Shown here: one piece after another, positions 27,044 to 36,941 of the stretch | Position numbering within the stretch: position 1 is the first letter of the stretch | How the letters are laid out: each line of letters starts with the position of its first letter | NCBI GenBank assembly: GCA_050248715.1 | Contig: JBFWRV010000002.1 | Location: 62,001 to 126,000, forward strand | Source: AWTP1-13 sp050248715 | Lineage (GTDB): Bacteria > Pseudomonadota > Alphaproteobacteria > Rhizobiales > Hyphomicrobiaceae | Length of the DNA stretch: 64,000 nucleotides | Direction: 5' to 3' | Notes under the pieces: model-generated | Database searches by the model: none | Seen by the model: only the letters and a program-made list of their open reading frames with translations | What the model was told of the DNA's origin: nothing | Made by a program: the position numbers and the translations under genes

Positions 27044-27964
27044 GTGAAACGCATCTCCCGCCGCCGCTTCCTGAAGACACTCGGCATCTCCGGTGCGGGC
27101 ATGGTGGGCCTGTCGGGCTACAGCTTCGCCATCGAGCCGATGTGGCGCCTGGACGTCACGCGCTACCGCGTCGCACCGCCCGCCTGGCCGCGCCACCTCA
27201 AGCTGTCGGTCGCCGTCATTGCCGACGTGCACGCCGGCGGCCCCGCCATGCCCATCGGGCGCATCGAGAGCGTGGTCGAGCAGACCAACGCCCTCAAGCC
27301 CGACATCGTGGTGCTGCTCGGCGACTTCGCCGCCAGCCACAAGTTCAAGATGCGCTCGGTGGCGCCCGAGGAGTGGTCCGAAGCCCTCGGACAGCTCAAG
27401 GCGCCGCTCGGCGTGCACGCGATCCTCGGCAATCACGACTGGTGGGACGATCTTTCCGCCCAGCGCGCGCGCAAGGGTCCCGTGCTGGGCCGCCGCATGC
27501 TGGAGCGCTGCGGCATCCCCGTCTACGAGAACGATGCAACGCGCCTCGTGAAGGACGGACAGCGCTTCTGGCTGGCGGGCCTCGGCGACCAGCTGGCCTT
27601 CATCACCGGACGGCGCAAAAAGACGTGGCGCACGTTCGAAGGCGTCGACGACCTCGACGGCACGCTTGCCAAGGTGACTGACGACACGGCGCCCGTCATT
27701 CTGCTGGCGCACGAGCCCGACATCTTCCCGAGCGTCCCATCGCGCGTGTCGCTGACACTGTCGGGCCACACGCACGGCGGCCAGGTCCGCCTCCTCGGCT
27801 ACTCGCCCCTGGTACCCTCGCGCTACGGCAACCGCTATGCTTACGGGCACTGCATCGAGGATGGGCGTCACCTCGTCGTCTCGGGCGGGCTCGGGTGCTC
27901 GATCCTGCCCGTGCGCTTCGGAGTGCCGCCAGAGATCGTAATGGTCGATGTCGCCGCCGCCTGA
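27044..27964 (+). CDS. Tat-exported metallophosphoesterase
   Basis: The protein has 306 residues from GTG 27044, chosen because it places a twin-arginine signal (SRRRFLKTLGISGAGMVGL) at the N-terminus; ATG 26906 and ATG 26972 are earlier in-frame alternatives. Calcineurin-like metal motifs follow: AVIADVHAGG, LLGDFAAS, LGNHDWWDD, LAHEPDIF and SGHTHGGQ, the complete di-metal set of YkuE/YaeI-type phosphodiesterases. Some relatives cleave UDP-2,3-diacylglucosamine or lipid head groups, but the substrate here is unknown. It lies between ruvB and ybgC; its 3' end overlaps the ybgC start by 17 bases. Confidence 0.9.
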   Translation: MKRISRRRFLKTLGISGAGMVGLSGYSFAIEPMWRLDVTRYRVAPPAWPRHLKLSVAVIADVHAGGPAMPIGRIESVVEQTNALKPDIVVLLGDFAASHKFKMRSVAPEEWSEALGQLKAPLGVHAILGNHDWWDDLSAQRARKGPVLGRRMLERCGIPVYENDATRLVKDGQRFWLAGLGDQLAFITGRRKKTWRTFEGVDDLDGTLAKVTDDTAPVILLAHEPDIFPSVPSRVSLTLSGHTHGGQVRLLGYSPLVPSRYGNRYAYGHCIEDGRHLVVSGGLGCSILPVRFGVPPEIVMVDVAAA

Positions 27965-28430
27965 CCTGACCGCTGCTGCGTGGCCGGACCTTGCCGGCCG
28001 CATGCTTCGCGACGGCGATGGGCGCCGCCACGTCCTGCCGGTCCGCGTCTATTTCGAGGACACCGACTTCTCCGGCCTCGTCTATCACGCCACCTACCTA
28101 CGTTGGTGCGAGCGCGGCCGCTCCGATTTCCTCCGCCTGATGGGCAACGACCATCAGGCCCTCATTGCCGGCGGGGCGGGCCGCGAGCCGGCGGCCTTCG
28201 TCGTTCGCCGCATGCGCCTCGAATACCTGAAGCCCGCGCGCATCGACGAGGTGCTGGAGGTGACGACGCGCGCCAGGGAGCTGACGGCTGCGACCCTGAC
28301 GCTCGATCAGCGCGTTGCCCGCAGCGGAGTCGATCTCTTTACCGCCGAGGTCATGGTGGTGCTGATCTCCGCCTCAGGCAAACCGCTGCGCCTCACCACG
28401 GCATTGCGCGAGGCCTTGCAGGCCTCGTAG
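27948..28430 (+). CDS. ybgC: YbgC/tol-pal-associated acyl-CoA thioesterase
   Basis: The 160-residue hotdog protein has the 4-hydroxybenzoyl-CoA thioesterase motif VYFEDTDFSGLVYHATYLRW, where the aspartate after EDT is catalytic, followed by CERGRSDFLRLMG. YbgC hydrolyses short-chain acyl-CoA and is usually the first gene of ybgC-tolQ-tolR-tolA-tolB-pal, which in many alphaproteobacteria follows ruvB. Here the tol-pal genes do not follow. It overlaps the preceding phosphoesterase gene. Confidence 0.92.
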   Translation: MSPPPDLTAAAWPDLAGRMLRDGDGRRHVLPVRVYFEDTDFSGLVYHATYLRWCERGRSDFLRLMGNDHQALIAGGAGREPAAFVVRRMRLEYLKPARIDEVLEVTTRARELTAATLTLDQRVARSGVDLFTAEVMVVLISASGKPLRLTTALREALQAS

Positions 28431-28431
28431 G

Positions 28432-28513
28432 CTAGGTCGAGCGGAGCGATGACCCAACGCAAGTATCCGAGTCTGCCGGTGTTGGGTCTGCGCTTCGCTT
28501 GACCCAACCTATA
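28432..28513. repeat. Pair of GTTGGGTC stem-loops (dispersed repeat type)
   Basis: The sequence TAGGTCGAGCGGAGCGATGA and then CCCAACG at 28432-28459 is followed at 28481-28507 by GTTGGGTC, GCGCTTCGCTT and GACCCAAC. The 8-base arms GTTGGGTC and GACCCAAC are exact complements. The element occupies the spacer before the next thioesterase gene and looks like a second short palindromic family, possibly a terminator or mRNA-stability element. Confidence 0.6.
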
Positions 28514-28565
28514 CGTGGCCCCTCGCAGACGCGGATCAGGCACACAGCTCAGGGAGAGAACACGC

Positions 28566-28973
28566 ATGCCCACGGCCGCCGAAGACATGCAGCAACGCAT
28601 TCAATCGCTGTTCCCCGGGCTCATGGGCATCGAGTTCAAGGACGTCACGCCGGACAGGATCATCGCCACCATGCTCGTGCGGCCCGATCTGTGCACGGCC
28701 GGCAGCATCTGCCACGGCGGCGCCTACATGGCTTTCGCCGATACCGTCGGCGCCATCGGCGCCGTGATGAACCTGCCGCCCAACACCCGCACCACCACGA
28801 TCGAATCCAAGACCAACTTCCTCGGCGCCGCTCCCGTCAACACGCACGTGACGGCGGAATCGACGCCGCTCCACCGCGGCAAGACCACCCAGGTCTGGCA
28901 GACCATGATCCGCTCGGAGTCGGGCCGGCTGTGCGCCGTCGTCACGCAGACGCAGATGGTGCTGCCGGCCTGA
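28566..28973 (+). CDS. PaaI-family hotdog thioesterase
   Basis: The protein has 135 residues from ATG 28566, which has GGGAGAG 8 bases upstream. Motifs are GSICHGGAYMAFADTVGAIG followed by TTTIESKTNFLGAAP, the standard PaaI/menI-like catalytic helix and dimer strand. It is one of several hotdog thioesterases in this window (8641, 23093, 27948, 36942 and the broken copy at 11806). The substrate is unknown; it probably acts on aromatic or medium-chain acyl-CoA. Confidence 0.9.
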   Translation: MPTAAEDMQQRIQSLFPGLMGIEFKDVTPDRIIATMLVRPDLCTAGSICHGGAYMAFADTVGAIGAVMNLPPNTRTTTIESKTNFLGAAPVNTHVTAESTPLHRGKTTQVWQTMIRSESGRLCAVVTQTQMVLPA

Positions 28974-28998
28974 CGCGACGGCCCTGCCGCGGAAACCT

Positions 28999-29265
28999 TC
29001 AGGACGCGGGATCGAGTTGCCGGGCCACGCGGTCGCGGCCCTCGCGCAGGATGGCCAGCAGCAACTGCATCTTCTGCAGGTCGAACTCGTGCACGGCCGT
29101 GTTGCAGCCGTCCAGCAACGCCTGCCTCAGACGCGACTCCTGCTCCTCGACATGCCGCTCCGCATTGGCGATGCAGCGCTCCAAGCGTGCGATCTCGCCC
29201 GGCTCCGAGAGGGGGACGACGCTCTTTTCGGTACTGACGACCTGCAGGCTGACGCTCGATGCCAT
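28999..29265 (-). CDS. Hypothetical small helical protein
   Basis: The protein has 88 residues from ATG 29265. Residues 20-85 are predicted mostly helical with heptad-like spacing (ERCIANAERHVEEQESRLRQ and LQKMQLLLAILREGRDRV), so a short coiled coil is likely. I do not recognise a family. It is convergent with the preceding thioesterase gene and has weak start support, but codon use matches its neighbours. Confidence 0.5.
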   Translation of the reverse strand: MASSVSLQVVSTEKSVVPLSEPGEIARLERCIANAERHVEEQESRLRQALLDGCNTAVHEFDLQKMQLLLAILREGRDRVARQLDPAS

Positions 29266-29581
29266 GACCGGAACTCCGCACCATCCAACATAGTGCATCC
29301 GCAGCCTCTTCGTGCCTTCGACCTCCTTTCATCATGAGGATTGCGTTTACGCGGATCGTCAAATTCGACGGGCGCGCCTGCAACCGCCGATCCGGCCTTC
29401 GCCAACGCGGATCGGCCTCAGCAGGGGCGTGCAAACGAGGCAGGACCCGAGAAATTTCGGATACCGGCAAACGCACAACCGCCGCACCCCGCCGCGAGGG
29501 TTTCCCCTTCCGTATCGGGCAATTTTCCCTATCATCGGGCCAAGGGCGAGCCCCTATCCCCACTCGGGCACACCAGCACAC
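29266..29581. other. Intergenic region, 316 bp
   Basis: This is the spacer between the small helical gene (leftward) and pccA (rightward). A Pro/Arg-rich open frame runs through it but shows no family resemblance. I see no repeat, hairpin or certain promoter. Confidence 0.45.
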
Positions 29582-31600
<2,019 letters not shown>

Positions 31601-31617
31601 GCCTCGCGCCACCGGAA

Positions 31618-31722
31618 CCGTGCTTCGACTGGCTCAGCACGGGGGAGAGCGTCCTGGCCGTGCGCCCGCCTTCGTCCTGGCCGCGCACGCGCGTTCCTCC
31701 TGAGACTGTCGAAGGACCGCCA
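31618..31722. repeat. REP-like palindrome pair
   Basis: GTGCTTCGACTGGCTCAGCA (31620-31639) and the inverse form CCTGAGACTGTCGAAGGACC (31699-31718) face each other in the spacer between pccA and the gamma-glutamyltransferase gene, the same family as the other CTTCGACAAGCTCAG repeats. Confidence 0.7.
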
Positions 31723-31825
31723 CAGGCGGCACCTCACACACCTTGCGTTGCGCCGCGATAGTTCCGTATCACTGCGGGCCGCACCCACACCTACCGTCTC
31801 GATTCCAGCACACCCGGAGGCCCGC

Positions 31826-33406
31826 ATGCGCAGCTTTCACTTTCCTGGCCGCTCGCCGGTCTACGCGCGCCGGGCCATGTGCGCGACTTCGCATCCGCTC
31901 GCCAGCCTGACGGCCATCGACGTCCTGAAGCAGGGCGGCAACGCGGTCGACGCGGCGATCGCCACGGCGGCGGTGCTGGCGGTAGTGGAATGCCCCATGA
32001 CCGGAGTCGGCGGCGACTGCTTCGCCCTGCTCGCCAAGCCGGGCCAGGCGCCGGTTGCGCTCAACGCGGCCGGACGCGCGCCCATGGCGGCCACTGCCGA
32101 CTGGTACTCCGCCAAAGGCGTCAAGCGGATCGAGACGACCAGCGTGCATGCCGTCACCGTGCCCGGCGCCATCGATGGCTGGTGCCGGCTGCTGGCCGAT
32201 CACGGCACGATGCCGCTCGCACGCCTGCTCGAGCCCGCCATCGCCTTGGCCGAGGACGGCTTCGCCGTCACATCGCGCGTTGCCACGGACTGGGCCAACG
32301 GTGCGCGCAAGTTCGTTGGCGCGGGCGCACGGCAGAACCTGCTCAAGGATGGACGCGTTCCCAAGGTCGGCGAGGTCATGCGCTCGCCGGCGCTTGCCGC
32401 CACGCTCAAGCGCATCGCCAAAGAGGGGCGCGACGGCTTCTACAAGGGCGAGGTGGCAGCCGACATGGTGGCCGAGCTCAACGCGCTCGGCGGCCTGCAT
32501 ACGCTCGATGACTTCGCCGCCCAGTCCTCCAGCTACGTCACGCCGATCAAGGTACGCTACGGCGACCTCGATCTCGTCGAGCTGCCGCCGAGCAACCAGG
32601 GCATCGTCGCCCTCGTCATGCTGAAGATGCTGGCCAGGCTCGGCCGCACCGGCGAAGCCGTCTCCGCCGAGCGCTATCACACCATCACCGAGGCGGCGCG
32701 CCTTGCCTTCGCCATGCGCGACACGTTCCTCGCCGATCCCGACATGGCCAAGGTGCCGGTCGAGCACATGCTCGACGACAAGGTCATCGCCACCCTCGTC
32801 TCGCGCATCGACCCCAAGCGGCGCCGCGACGACCTCGGCCCCGTGCCGCAGCCCGCGGGATCCGACACGGTGTGTTTCTCCATCGTCGACGCGCAGGGCC
32901 TCGCCGTCTCCTTCATCAACTCGCTCTACGCCGATTTCGGCACCGGCATCTGCACGCTCAAGACGGGCGTCAACTTCCACAACCGCGGCGAGGGCTTCGT
33001 GCTCGATCCCCGCCACCGCAACTGCATCGCGCCGCGCAAGCGGCCCATGCACACGCTGGTTCCCGCCCTCGCCCTGCGGAACGGGGAGGTCGCCATGGCG
33101 TTCGGCGTGATGGGCGCGCATTTCCAGCCCATGGGCCACGTCTACCTGATGTCGAACCTCGAAGATTACGGCATGGATCACCAGGAGGCGGTCGACTGCC
33201 CGCGCGTATTCTTCGAGGGCGGCGAGACCGTGATCGAGGAATCGGTGCCTCAGTCCGTGCGCGATGGGTTGAAGGCGCTCGGTCACACCCTGCGCGTGCG
33301 CCCCTTGCCCTGGGGCGGCGCCCAGGTCGTCGCCATCGACCGCGCCAACGGCGTGCTGATCGGCGCGTCCGACCCGCGCAAGGACGGCCTGGCGCTGGGC
33401 TACTGA
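31826..33406 (+). CDS. Gamma-glutamyltransferase family protein
   Basis: The protein has 526 residues from ATG 31826. The large-subunit region has ATSHPLASLTAIDVLKQGGN and TGVGGDCFALL. The autocatalytic processing site is GSDTVCFSIVDAQGLAVSFI, where the threonine in SDTV becomes the N-terminal nucleophile. The segment ISPRKRPMHT-like motif (NCIAPRKRPMHTLVPALAL) and MGAHFQPMGHV are typical. No obvious signal peptide is present, unlike periplasmic GGT, so a cytoplasmic YwrD-like or acylase-type member is likely. The acylphosphatase gene follows 10 bases after. Confidence 0.9.
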   Translation: MRSFHFPGRSPVYARRAMCATSHPLASLTAIDVLKQGGNAVDAAIATAAVLAVVECPMTGVGGDCFALLAKPGQAPVALNAAGRAPMAATADWYSAKGVKRIETTSVHAVTVPGAIDGWCRLLADHGTMPLARLLEPAIALAEDGFAVTSRVATDWANGARKFVGAGARQNLLKDGRVPKVGEVMRSPALAATLKRIAKEGRDGFYKGEVAADMVAELNALGGLHTLDDFAAQSSSYVTPIKVRYGDLDLVELPPSNQGIVALVMLKMLARLGRTGEAVSAERYHTITEAARLAFAMRDTFLADPDMAKVPVEHMLDDKVIATLVSRIDPKRRRDDLGPVPQPAGSDTVCFSIVDAQGLAVSFINSLYADFGTGICTLKTGVNFHNRGEGFVLDPRHRNCIAPRKRPMHTLVPALALRNGEVAMAFGVMGAHFQPMGHVYLMSNLEDYGMDHQEAVDCPRVFFEGGETVIEESVPQSVRDGLKALGHTLRVRPLPWGGAQVVAIDRANGVLIGASDPRKDGLALGY

Positions 33407-33416
33407 AGGGAGCGGC

Positions 33417-33716
33417 ATGAGCGACGATTCCGATGGCCGGCATATCAGCGTGCGCGTGCGCATCGAGGGCCGCGTGCAGGGCGTCGGCTACCGCTATTGG
33501 ACCGAGGGCGTCGCGGCGGACCTTGGACTGACCGGCTGGGTGCGCAACCGCCGCGACGGCAGCGTCGAAGCCCTGTTCGCCGGCCCCGCCGCCGACGTCC
33601 GCCAGATGAGGGATCGCTGCCGCGAAGGCCCGCCCACGTCACGTGTCACCGCCGTGACCATCCTGGAGGAGGGCGAGGAGACTCTCGTCGATTTCAAAGT
33701 CCTGCAAACCGCTTGA
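33417..33716 (+). CDS. acyP: Acylphosphatase
   Basis: The protein has 99 residues. The signature GRVQGVGYRYWTEGVA contains the phosphate-binding arginine in the VGYR loop, and GWVRNRRDGSVEALFAGP contains the catalytic asparagine. It hydrolyses acyl phosphates such as carbamoyl or 1,3-bisphosphoglycerate. The gene is 10 bases downstream of the GGT gene with AGGGAGCGG in the gap, so they form a two-gene unit. It precedes a REP-like palindrome. Confidence 0.95.
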   Translation: MSDDSDGRHISVRVRIEGRVQGVGYRYWTEGVAADLGLTGWVRNRRDGSVEALFAGPAADVRQMRDRCREGPPTSRVTAVTILEEGEETLVDFKVLQTA

Positions 33717-33750
33717 AGCTGGCGATCCGCTGCCGGATCGCGCGAGCCCC

Positions 33751-33812
33751 AGTCCTGAGCTTGTCGAAGGACGGAAACGACGCCGCGCCGTGCTTCGACA
33801 GGCTGCACTCGG
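33751..33812. repeat. REP-like palindrome
   Basis: GTCCTGAGCTTGTCGAAGGA (33752-33771) and GTGCTTCGACAGGCTGCACT (33789-33808) form an imperfect inverted pair between the convergent acylphosphatase and flavin monooxygenase genes. It is a likely bidirectional transcript end. Confidence 0.7.
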
Positions 33813-33848
33813 TTTCGGCCACTCGGTTTCCGCCCAAGGGACCTGGAC

Positions 33849-35330
33849 TCACCGCGGCAGGAAATAGCGCGTCGGCTCCAACTCGCGGTCGTCGAAAGCG
33901 TGTAACGCCGCTGTCAGGCTGTCGACTTCTGCGGCGAACAGCGCGCTCGCGATCGCCCGCGATAGCCGGTTGGCACCATAGGCGAGACCGGGAATGTCGC
34001 CGGCGACCGCGGCGTGGCTCATGGTCGAGCCCGCGTTGAAGCAATGGATGTTGCCAAGTCCCGGCAGGGCGCCGGGTGTGCGCTCCGTCAGCTCGAGGCC
34101 GGCGCCCAGGTAGGGGAAGCGCGCGAACTCAGGAAACCGCGCGGCGGCGTCGGCTCCGACGCGGTCCTCCCACAGCGCCACCTGGTCGTGGGCGCCGGCG
34201 ATCTCCGGCCGCTGGCGCAGATCGACGGCAAAGCCCGTCGCCAGGATGACCGCGTCGAAGGCGTATGTCGCCTTCGGCGTGACGACGACCACACCATCCG
34301 CCCGGGGGGCCACATCCAGCCACGGCTCGGCGAAATGGAGCGCGAACCCCGCAAGCCGGTCGCAACGCAGGACGGATTCGTGCGGGGGCGGCGTCCCCTC
34401 GGACAGGATATAGGTGTAGATCGCCCATCGCCGACGATCGTCGAGTTGCCGGTAGCCCTCGAAGAAGCCGGCAAACACCGTACCCTTGGATTTGTTGATC
34501 TGCGGCAGGCCGGCGCGGCGACAGAACAGGCGCGCCTCGCTGGCTCCCGCCTCCAGCGCCGCCGCCGCATTGTCGAAGGCCGACGCGCTCGCCCCCAGGA
34601 CGCCGACCTTGCCACCTGCGAACCGCGCGAAATCGATCGCATCGGAGGAATGGAAGACGCGCGCGTCAACGCCACCCACCTCGTCGCGGCGAAGCGAGGG
34701 GAACGCCGGCAGGTACGGCGCGCCGCTGCCGTCGCGGCCGCCGGCCAGAACCACCTTGCGCGCCCAAACGGTCTCGCTGCCGCCCGCCGCTTGCAGCTCG
34801 ACGCGGACGAGCCCTCCGATCGGCACGATCGCTCTCGCCTCGATGCCGTTCTCAATCGGAAGGGCCGCCACCTCGCGCACCCACAGCAGATAGCTCAACC
34901 AATCCGCCGTCGTGATCTTGTAGAGCCGTTCCCAGCCCTCGGCCCCGTGCTGCGCCTCGTACCAGGCGCGGAAGGTGAGGGCGGGAAAGCCGAGGTCCGG
35001 TCCCGTCAGGTGCTTCGGCGAGCGCAGGATCTCCATGCGCGCGTACGTGCCCCACGGCCCCTCGCGGCCGCGCGGCGCGCGATCGATGACGCGGATGTTG
35101 CGCACGCCGTCGCGCAGCAACGCGAGGGCCGCCGTCTGCCCGCACATGCCTCCGCCGACGATCAGCACGTCGAGCACCGGCTTCCCGTCAGGTCCGATCG
35201 CCGCGGGCACCCAGTTGGCCCCCGGATAGCGCAGGCGCGCGAAGTCGTGCCGGGCGGCGGCGGCGAGCGCACCCAGGTCGCATGGATTTTCGGCACCGGT
35301 CGTCGTCTCGGGAGGCTGTTGGGAGCTCAT
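33849..35330 (-). CDS. FAD-dependent oxidoreductase / flavin-containing monooxygenase-like protein
   Basis: The protein has 493 residues from ATG 35330. This start is preferred because the same ATG is kept in the duplicated copy at 35963, whereas the longer frame to 35366 is not. The FAD motif is LDVLIVGGGMCGQTAALALL (GxGxxG near residue 60) and the NADPH motif is KVGVLGASASAFDNAAAAL. The segment FHSSDAIDFARFAGGKVGVL and the C-terminal GNIHCFNAG loop fit FMO/ornithine-monooxygenase-like enzymes. The substrate is unknown. The gene reads away from a region whose promoter is present twice (units A and B). Confidence 0.85.
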   Translation of the reverse strand: MSSQQPPETTTGAENPCDLGALAAAARHDFARLRYPGANWVPAAIGPDGKPVLDVLIVGGGMCGQTAALALLRDGVRNIRVIDRAPRGREGPWGTYARMEILRSPKHLTGPDLGFPALTFRAWYEAQHGAEGWERLYKITTADWLSYLLWVREVAALPIENGIEARAIVPIGGLVRVELQAAGGSETVWARKVVLAGGRDGSGAPYLPAFPSLRRDEVGGVDARVFHSSDAIDFARFAGGKVGVLGASASAFDNAAAALEAGASEARLFCRRAGLPQINKSKGTVFAGFFEGYRQLDDRRRWAIYTYILSEGTPPPHESVLRCDRLAGFALHFAEPWLDVAPRADGVVVVTPKATYAFDAVILATGFAVDLRQRPEIAGAHDQVALWEDRVGADAAARFPEFARFPYLGAGLELTERTPGALPGLGNIHCFNAGSTMSHAAVAGDIPGLAYGANRLSRAIASALFAAEVDSLTAALHAFDDRELEPTRYFLPR

Positions 35331-35575
35331 GGATGCGGATGCGGTGGAGAGGCGGGCGATCACCATCGGGTATCAACCGCGGGGGCGCAGCCGCGCAAGG
35401 CCTTCGGAAGCCAAACGCTTGTAGAGATGGCGACAAGTCGTTATCTTCTATTTTCGCATATTTCTTCCAAAACTCACGAGCGAGGGCTCGATGGTCAAGG
35501 GAATTCCGAATAGCCCATGCTTATCAAGTCACTCGGATAACGGGTGCGAGAACCGCAGCCACCAGCCAAGCGCCC
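35235..35575. repeat. Duplicated divergent promoter region, unit A
   Basis: This unit covers the first codons of the monooxygenase gene, its upstream region and the first codons of the rightward decayed gene at 35491. It aligns with 35871-36215 through shared blocks such as CGCGCGAAGTCGTGCCGG, GAGCTCATGGATGCGGATGC, TTTCTTCCAAAACTC and CATATTTCTTCC. The unit A leftward gene is intact and the rightward gene has diverged. Confidence 0.85.
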
Positions 35576-35751
35576 AACTTGACGCGAGCAACGCCCTGAT
35601 TCTCGCCGCCCGAGCCCAATCCCTCCGCGGCACATTCCTGCGCGATCGTCGGATCGGCGACCCAGTGACCTACGGCGACCTGGCGGACCTGGCCGAGCTG
35701 GTGGAGTTGCTCGCCGCAGAGGTCGACAGCCGCACGAAGCCCTCGGAGTGA
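35491..35751 (+). pseudogene. Decayed paralogue of the 36120 gene (first part) with unrelated tail
   Basis: The open frame of 86 codons starts with ATGGTCAAGGGAATTCCGAA, which aligns with the start of the intact gene at 36120. The DNA similarity lasts about 100 bases, but the reading frame shifts, so the protein (MVKGIPNSPCLSSHSDNGC) is unlike it. The remaining segment RGTFLRDRRIGDPVTYGDL and AELVELLAAEVDSR matches nothing I recognise. It is most simply the broken copy from the local duplication; translation as a new small protein cannot be excluded. Confidence 0.5.
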
Positions 35752-35754
35752 CAG

Positions 35755-35963
35755 TCAGCGCCGGGCACGGCTCTTGGGCTCGTCGAGGCGGTCTTGCAGG
35801 CGCTCGCCTTGCTCCTTCTTCGAGATGTGCAGCATGAACTTGAGGATCGTCGTGCCGTTCTCGGTCGGCAAGCGCGCGAAGTCGTGCCGGACGGCGGCGA
35901 GCGCATCCAGGCCGCATGGATTTTCGGCACCGCCGTCGTCTCGGGAGGCTGTTGGGAGCTCAT
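35755..35963 (-). pseudogene. Chimeric pseudogene: monooxygenase 5' end joined to a ppk2 internal fragment
   Basis: Bases 35871-35963 are a diverged copy of the monooxygenase gene start (MSSQQPPETT, then frameshifted, with residual LDALAAVRHDFARL in another frame). At 35866 they pass directly into 35767-35865, which copies ppk2 bases 37607-37705 with about three mismatches in 99 and encodes TENGTTILKFMLHISKKEQG. The hybrid ends at a stop in 35755-35757. One frame remains open across the junction for 110 codons, but neither part has a complete domain, so it is treated as a rearrangement scar. Confidence 0.8.
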
Positions 35964-36215
35964 GGATGCGGATGCGGTGGAGACAGGCTGGAGCCATGGG
36001 TGTCATCCGCGGCAGCGCAGCGATGCTAGAACCTTGAAACCCATCCTTGTAGAGATGGCTGCTTGCCGTTATCTTTGATTTTTGCATATTTCTTCCAAAA
36101 CTCGTGAGTGAGAGGTTCCATGCTCAAAGAATTCGGAATCGCCCATACCTATCAAGCCGCTCGGATAGCCGGCGTCGCGGTCGCCATCGCCGCCACCGGC
36201 GAAGCACCCAACCTC
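35871..36215. repeat. Duplicated divergent promoter region, unit B
   Basis: This is the second copy of unit A. The leftward monooxygenase start is decayed and the rightward gene (36120) is intact, the reverse of unit A. Conserved landmarks include GGGAGCTCATGGATGCGGAT at 35956 and TTTCTTCCAAAACTCGTGAG at 36088. Confidence 0.85.
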
Positions 36216-36605
36216 AACACGCGCGTCACGATCGAGCAGCTTCCCTGGAAAATCTACCCGCCGCACTTCGGCCTGTTCTTCGAGCATCCCCAGATCACCC
36301 TCCCCGCAACACGGCCATTCGTGGTCTCCACCCTCGTCGGCTACCCGACCGACATCGACGAATTGACGGTCATCGATGCCAATGGCCGGCACATCGTGAA
36401 GATCCAGGCGAGCATGATGCTGGGCGCGCCGAGGGAGCGCATCAACGAGGAGCCGGCCTTCCTCGCCTACAAGCAGATCGGCTTTCCCAACTGCATGATC
36501 GCTCCTGTTGACGCCGTCGTACCCATGATTTTCGCGCGCGCCTATGGGCCGGACACCTATGCCAAATGCGAAGCCTGGATCGCCCAGAACTGCGGGGGAG
36601 CCTGA
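36120..36605 (+). CDS. Hypothetical protein, unknown family
   Basis: The protein has 161 residues from ATG 36120. It has no signal peptide or transmembrane helix beyond a mildly hydrophobic stretch AARIAGVAVAIAAT (12-25). Notable segments are LPWKIYPPHFGLFFEHPQIT and YPTDIDELTVIDANGRHI, rich in aromatics and prolines and suggestive of a compact beta fold; two cysteines occur near the end (NCMIAP, KCEAWIAQNC). I do not recognise a family. It is followed 42 bases on by a DUF3892 gene on the same strand and is preceded by duplicated promoter unit B. Confidence 0.6.
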   Translation: MLKEFGIAHTYQAARIAGVAVAIAATGEAPNLNTRVTIEQLPWKIYPPHFGLFFEHPQITLPATRPFVVSTLVGYPTDIDELTVIDANGRHIVKIQASMMLGAPRERINEEPAFLAYKQIGFPNCMIAPVDAVVPMIFARAYGPDTYAKCEAWIAQNCGGA

Positions 36606-36647
36606 GCAGGCACATTGCGCGCGCGATACGAAACGGCGGAGGACACG

Positions 36648-36917
36648 ATGGCCGACTGGCAGATCACCTGCATCAACAAGACGGACCGCACCAGCCCGCA
36701 CGAGCGCATCCGCCGGGTCGGCGGCAGCAATGGCTGGCGCAAATCCACCGACGAAGTCATCCGGCTGATCGAAGCGCACAGCGACACGTTCTGGGTCAGC
36801 GTCGGCGGCAATCGCGCCGATGTCGTCGTCGATTCCCACAGTGGCCGAAAATACATCCGCACGGAGCGCGACGACAGTCGCCAGAACAATCTGCTCGCGC
36901 TTGCCGAGTGCAGCTAG
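36648..36917 (+). CDS. DUF3892 domain protein
   Basis: The protein has 89 residues from ATG 36648. The whole length matches the DUF3892 pattern: QITCINKTDRTSPHERIRRV, then WRKSTDEVIRLIEAHSDTFW, VVVDSHSGRKYIRTERDD and the closing NNLLALAEC. The family is small, widespread, cytoplasmic and uncharacterised. It probably shares a transcript with the gene at 36120. It is convergent with the FlK-like thioesterase. Confidence 0.85.
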   Translation: MADWQITCINKTDRTSPHERIRRVGGSNGWRKSTDEVIRLIEAHSDTFWVSVGGNRADVVVDSHSGRKYIRTERDDSRQNNLLALAECS

Positions 36918-36941
36918 CAGAGGCTCGCCGCACGAGCCGCT

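Noticed and set aside
31769..33463. 564-codon minus-strand frame
   Set aside because: Antisense to the gamma-glutamyltransferase gene; no recognisable protein features.
35755..36087. Novel 110-residue fusion gene across the monooxygenase/ppk2 junction
   Set aside because: The open frame passes through non-homologous frames of one parent and lacks any complete domain; a rearrangement scar is the simpler explanation.
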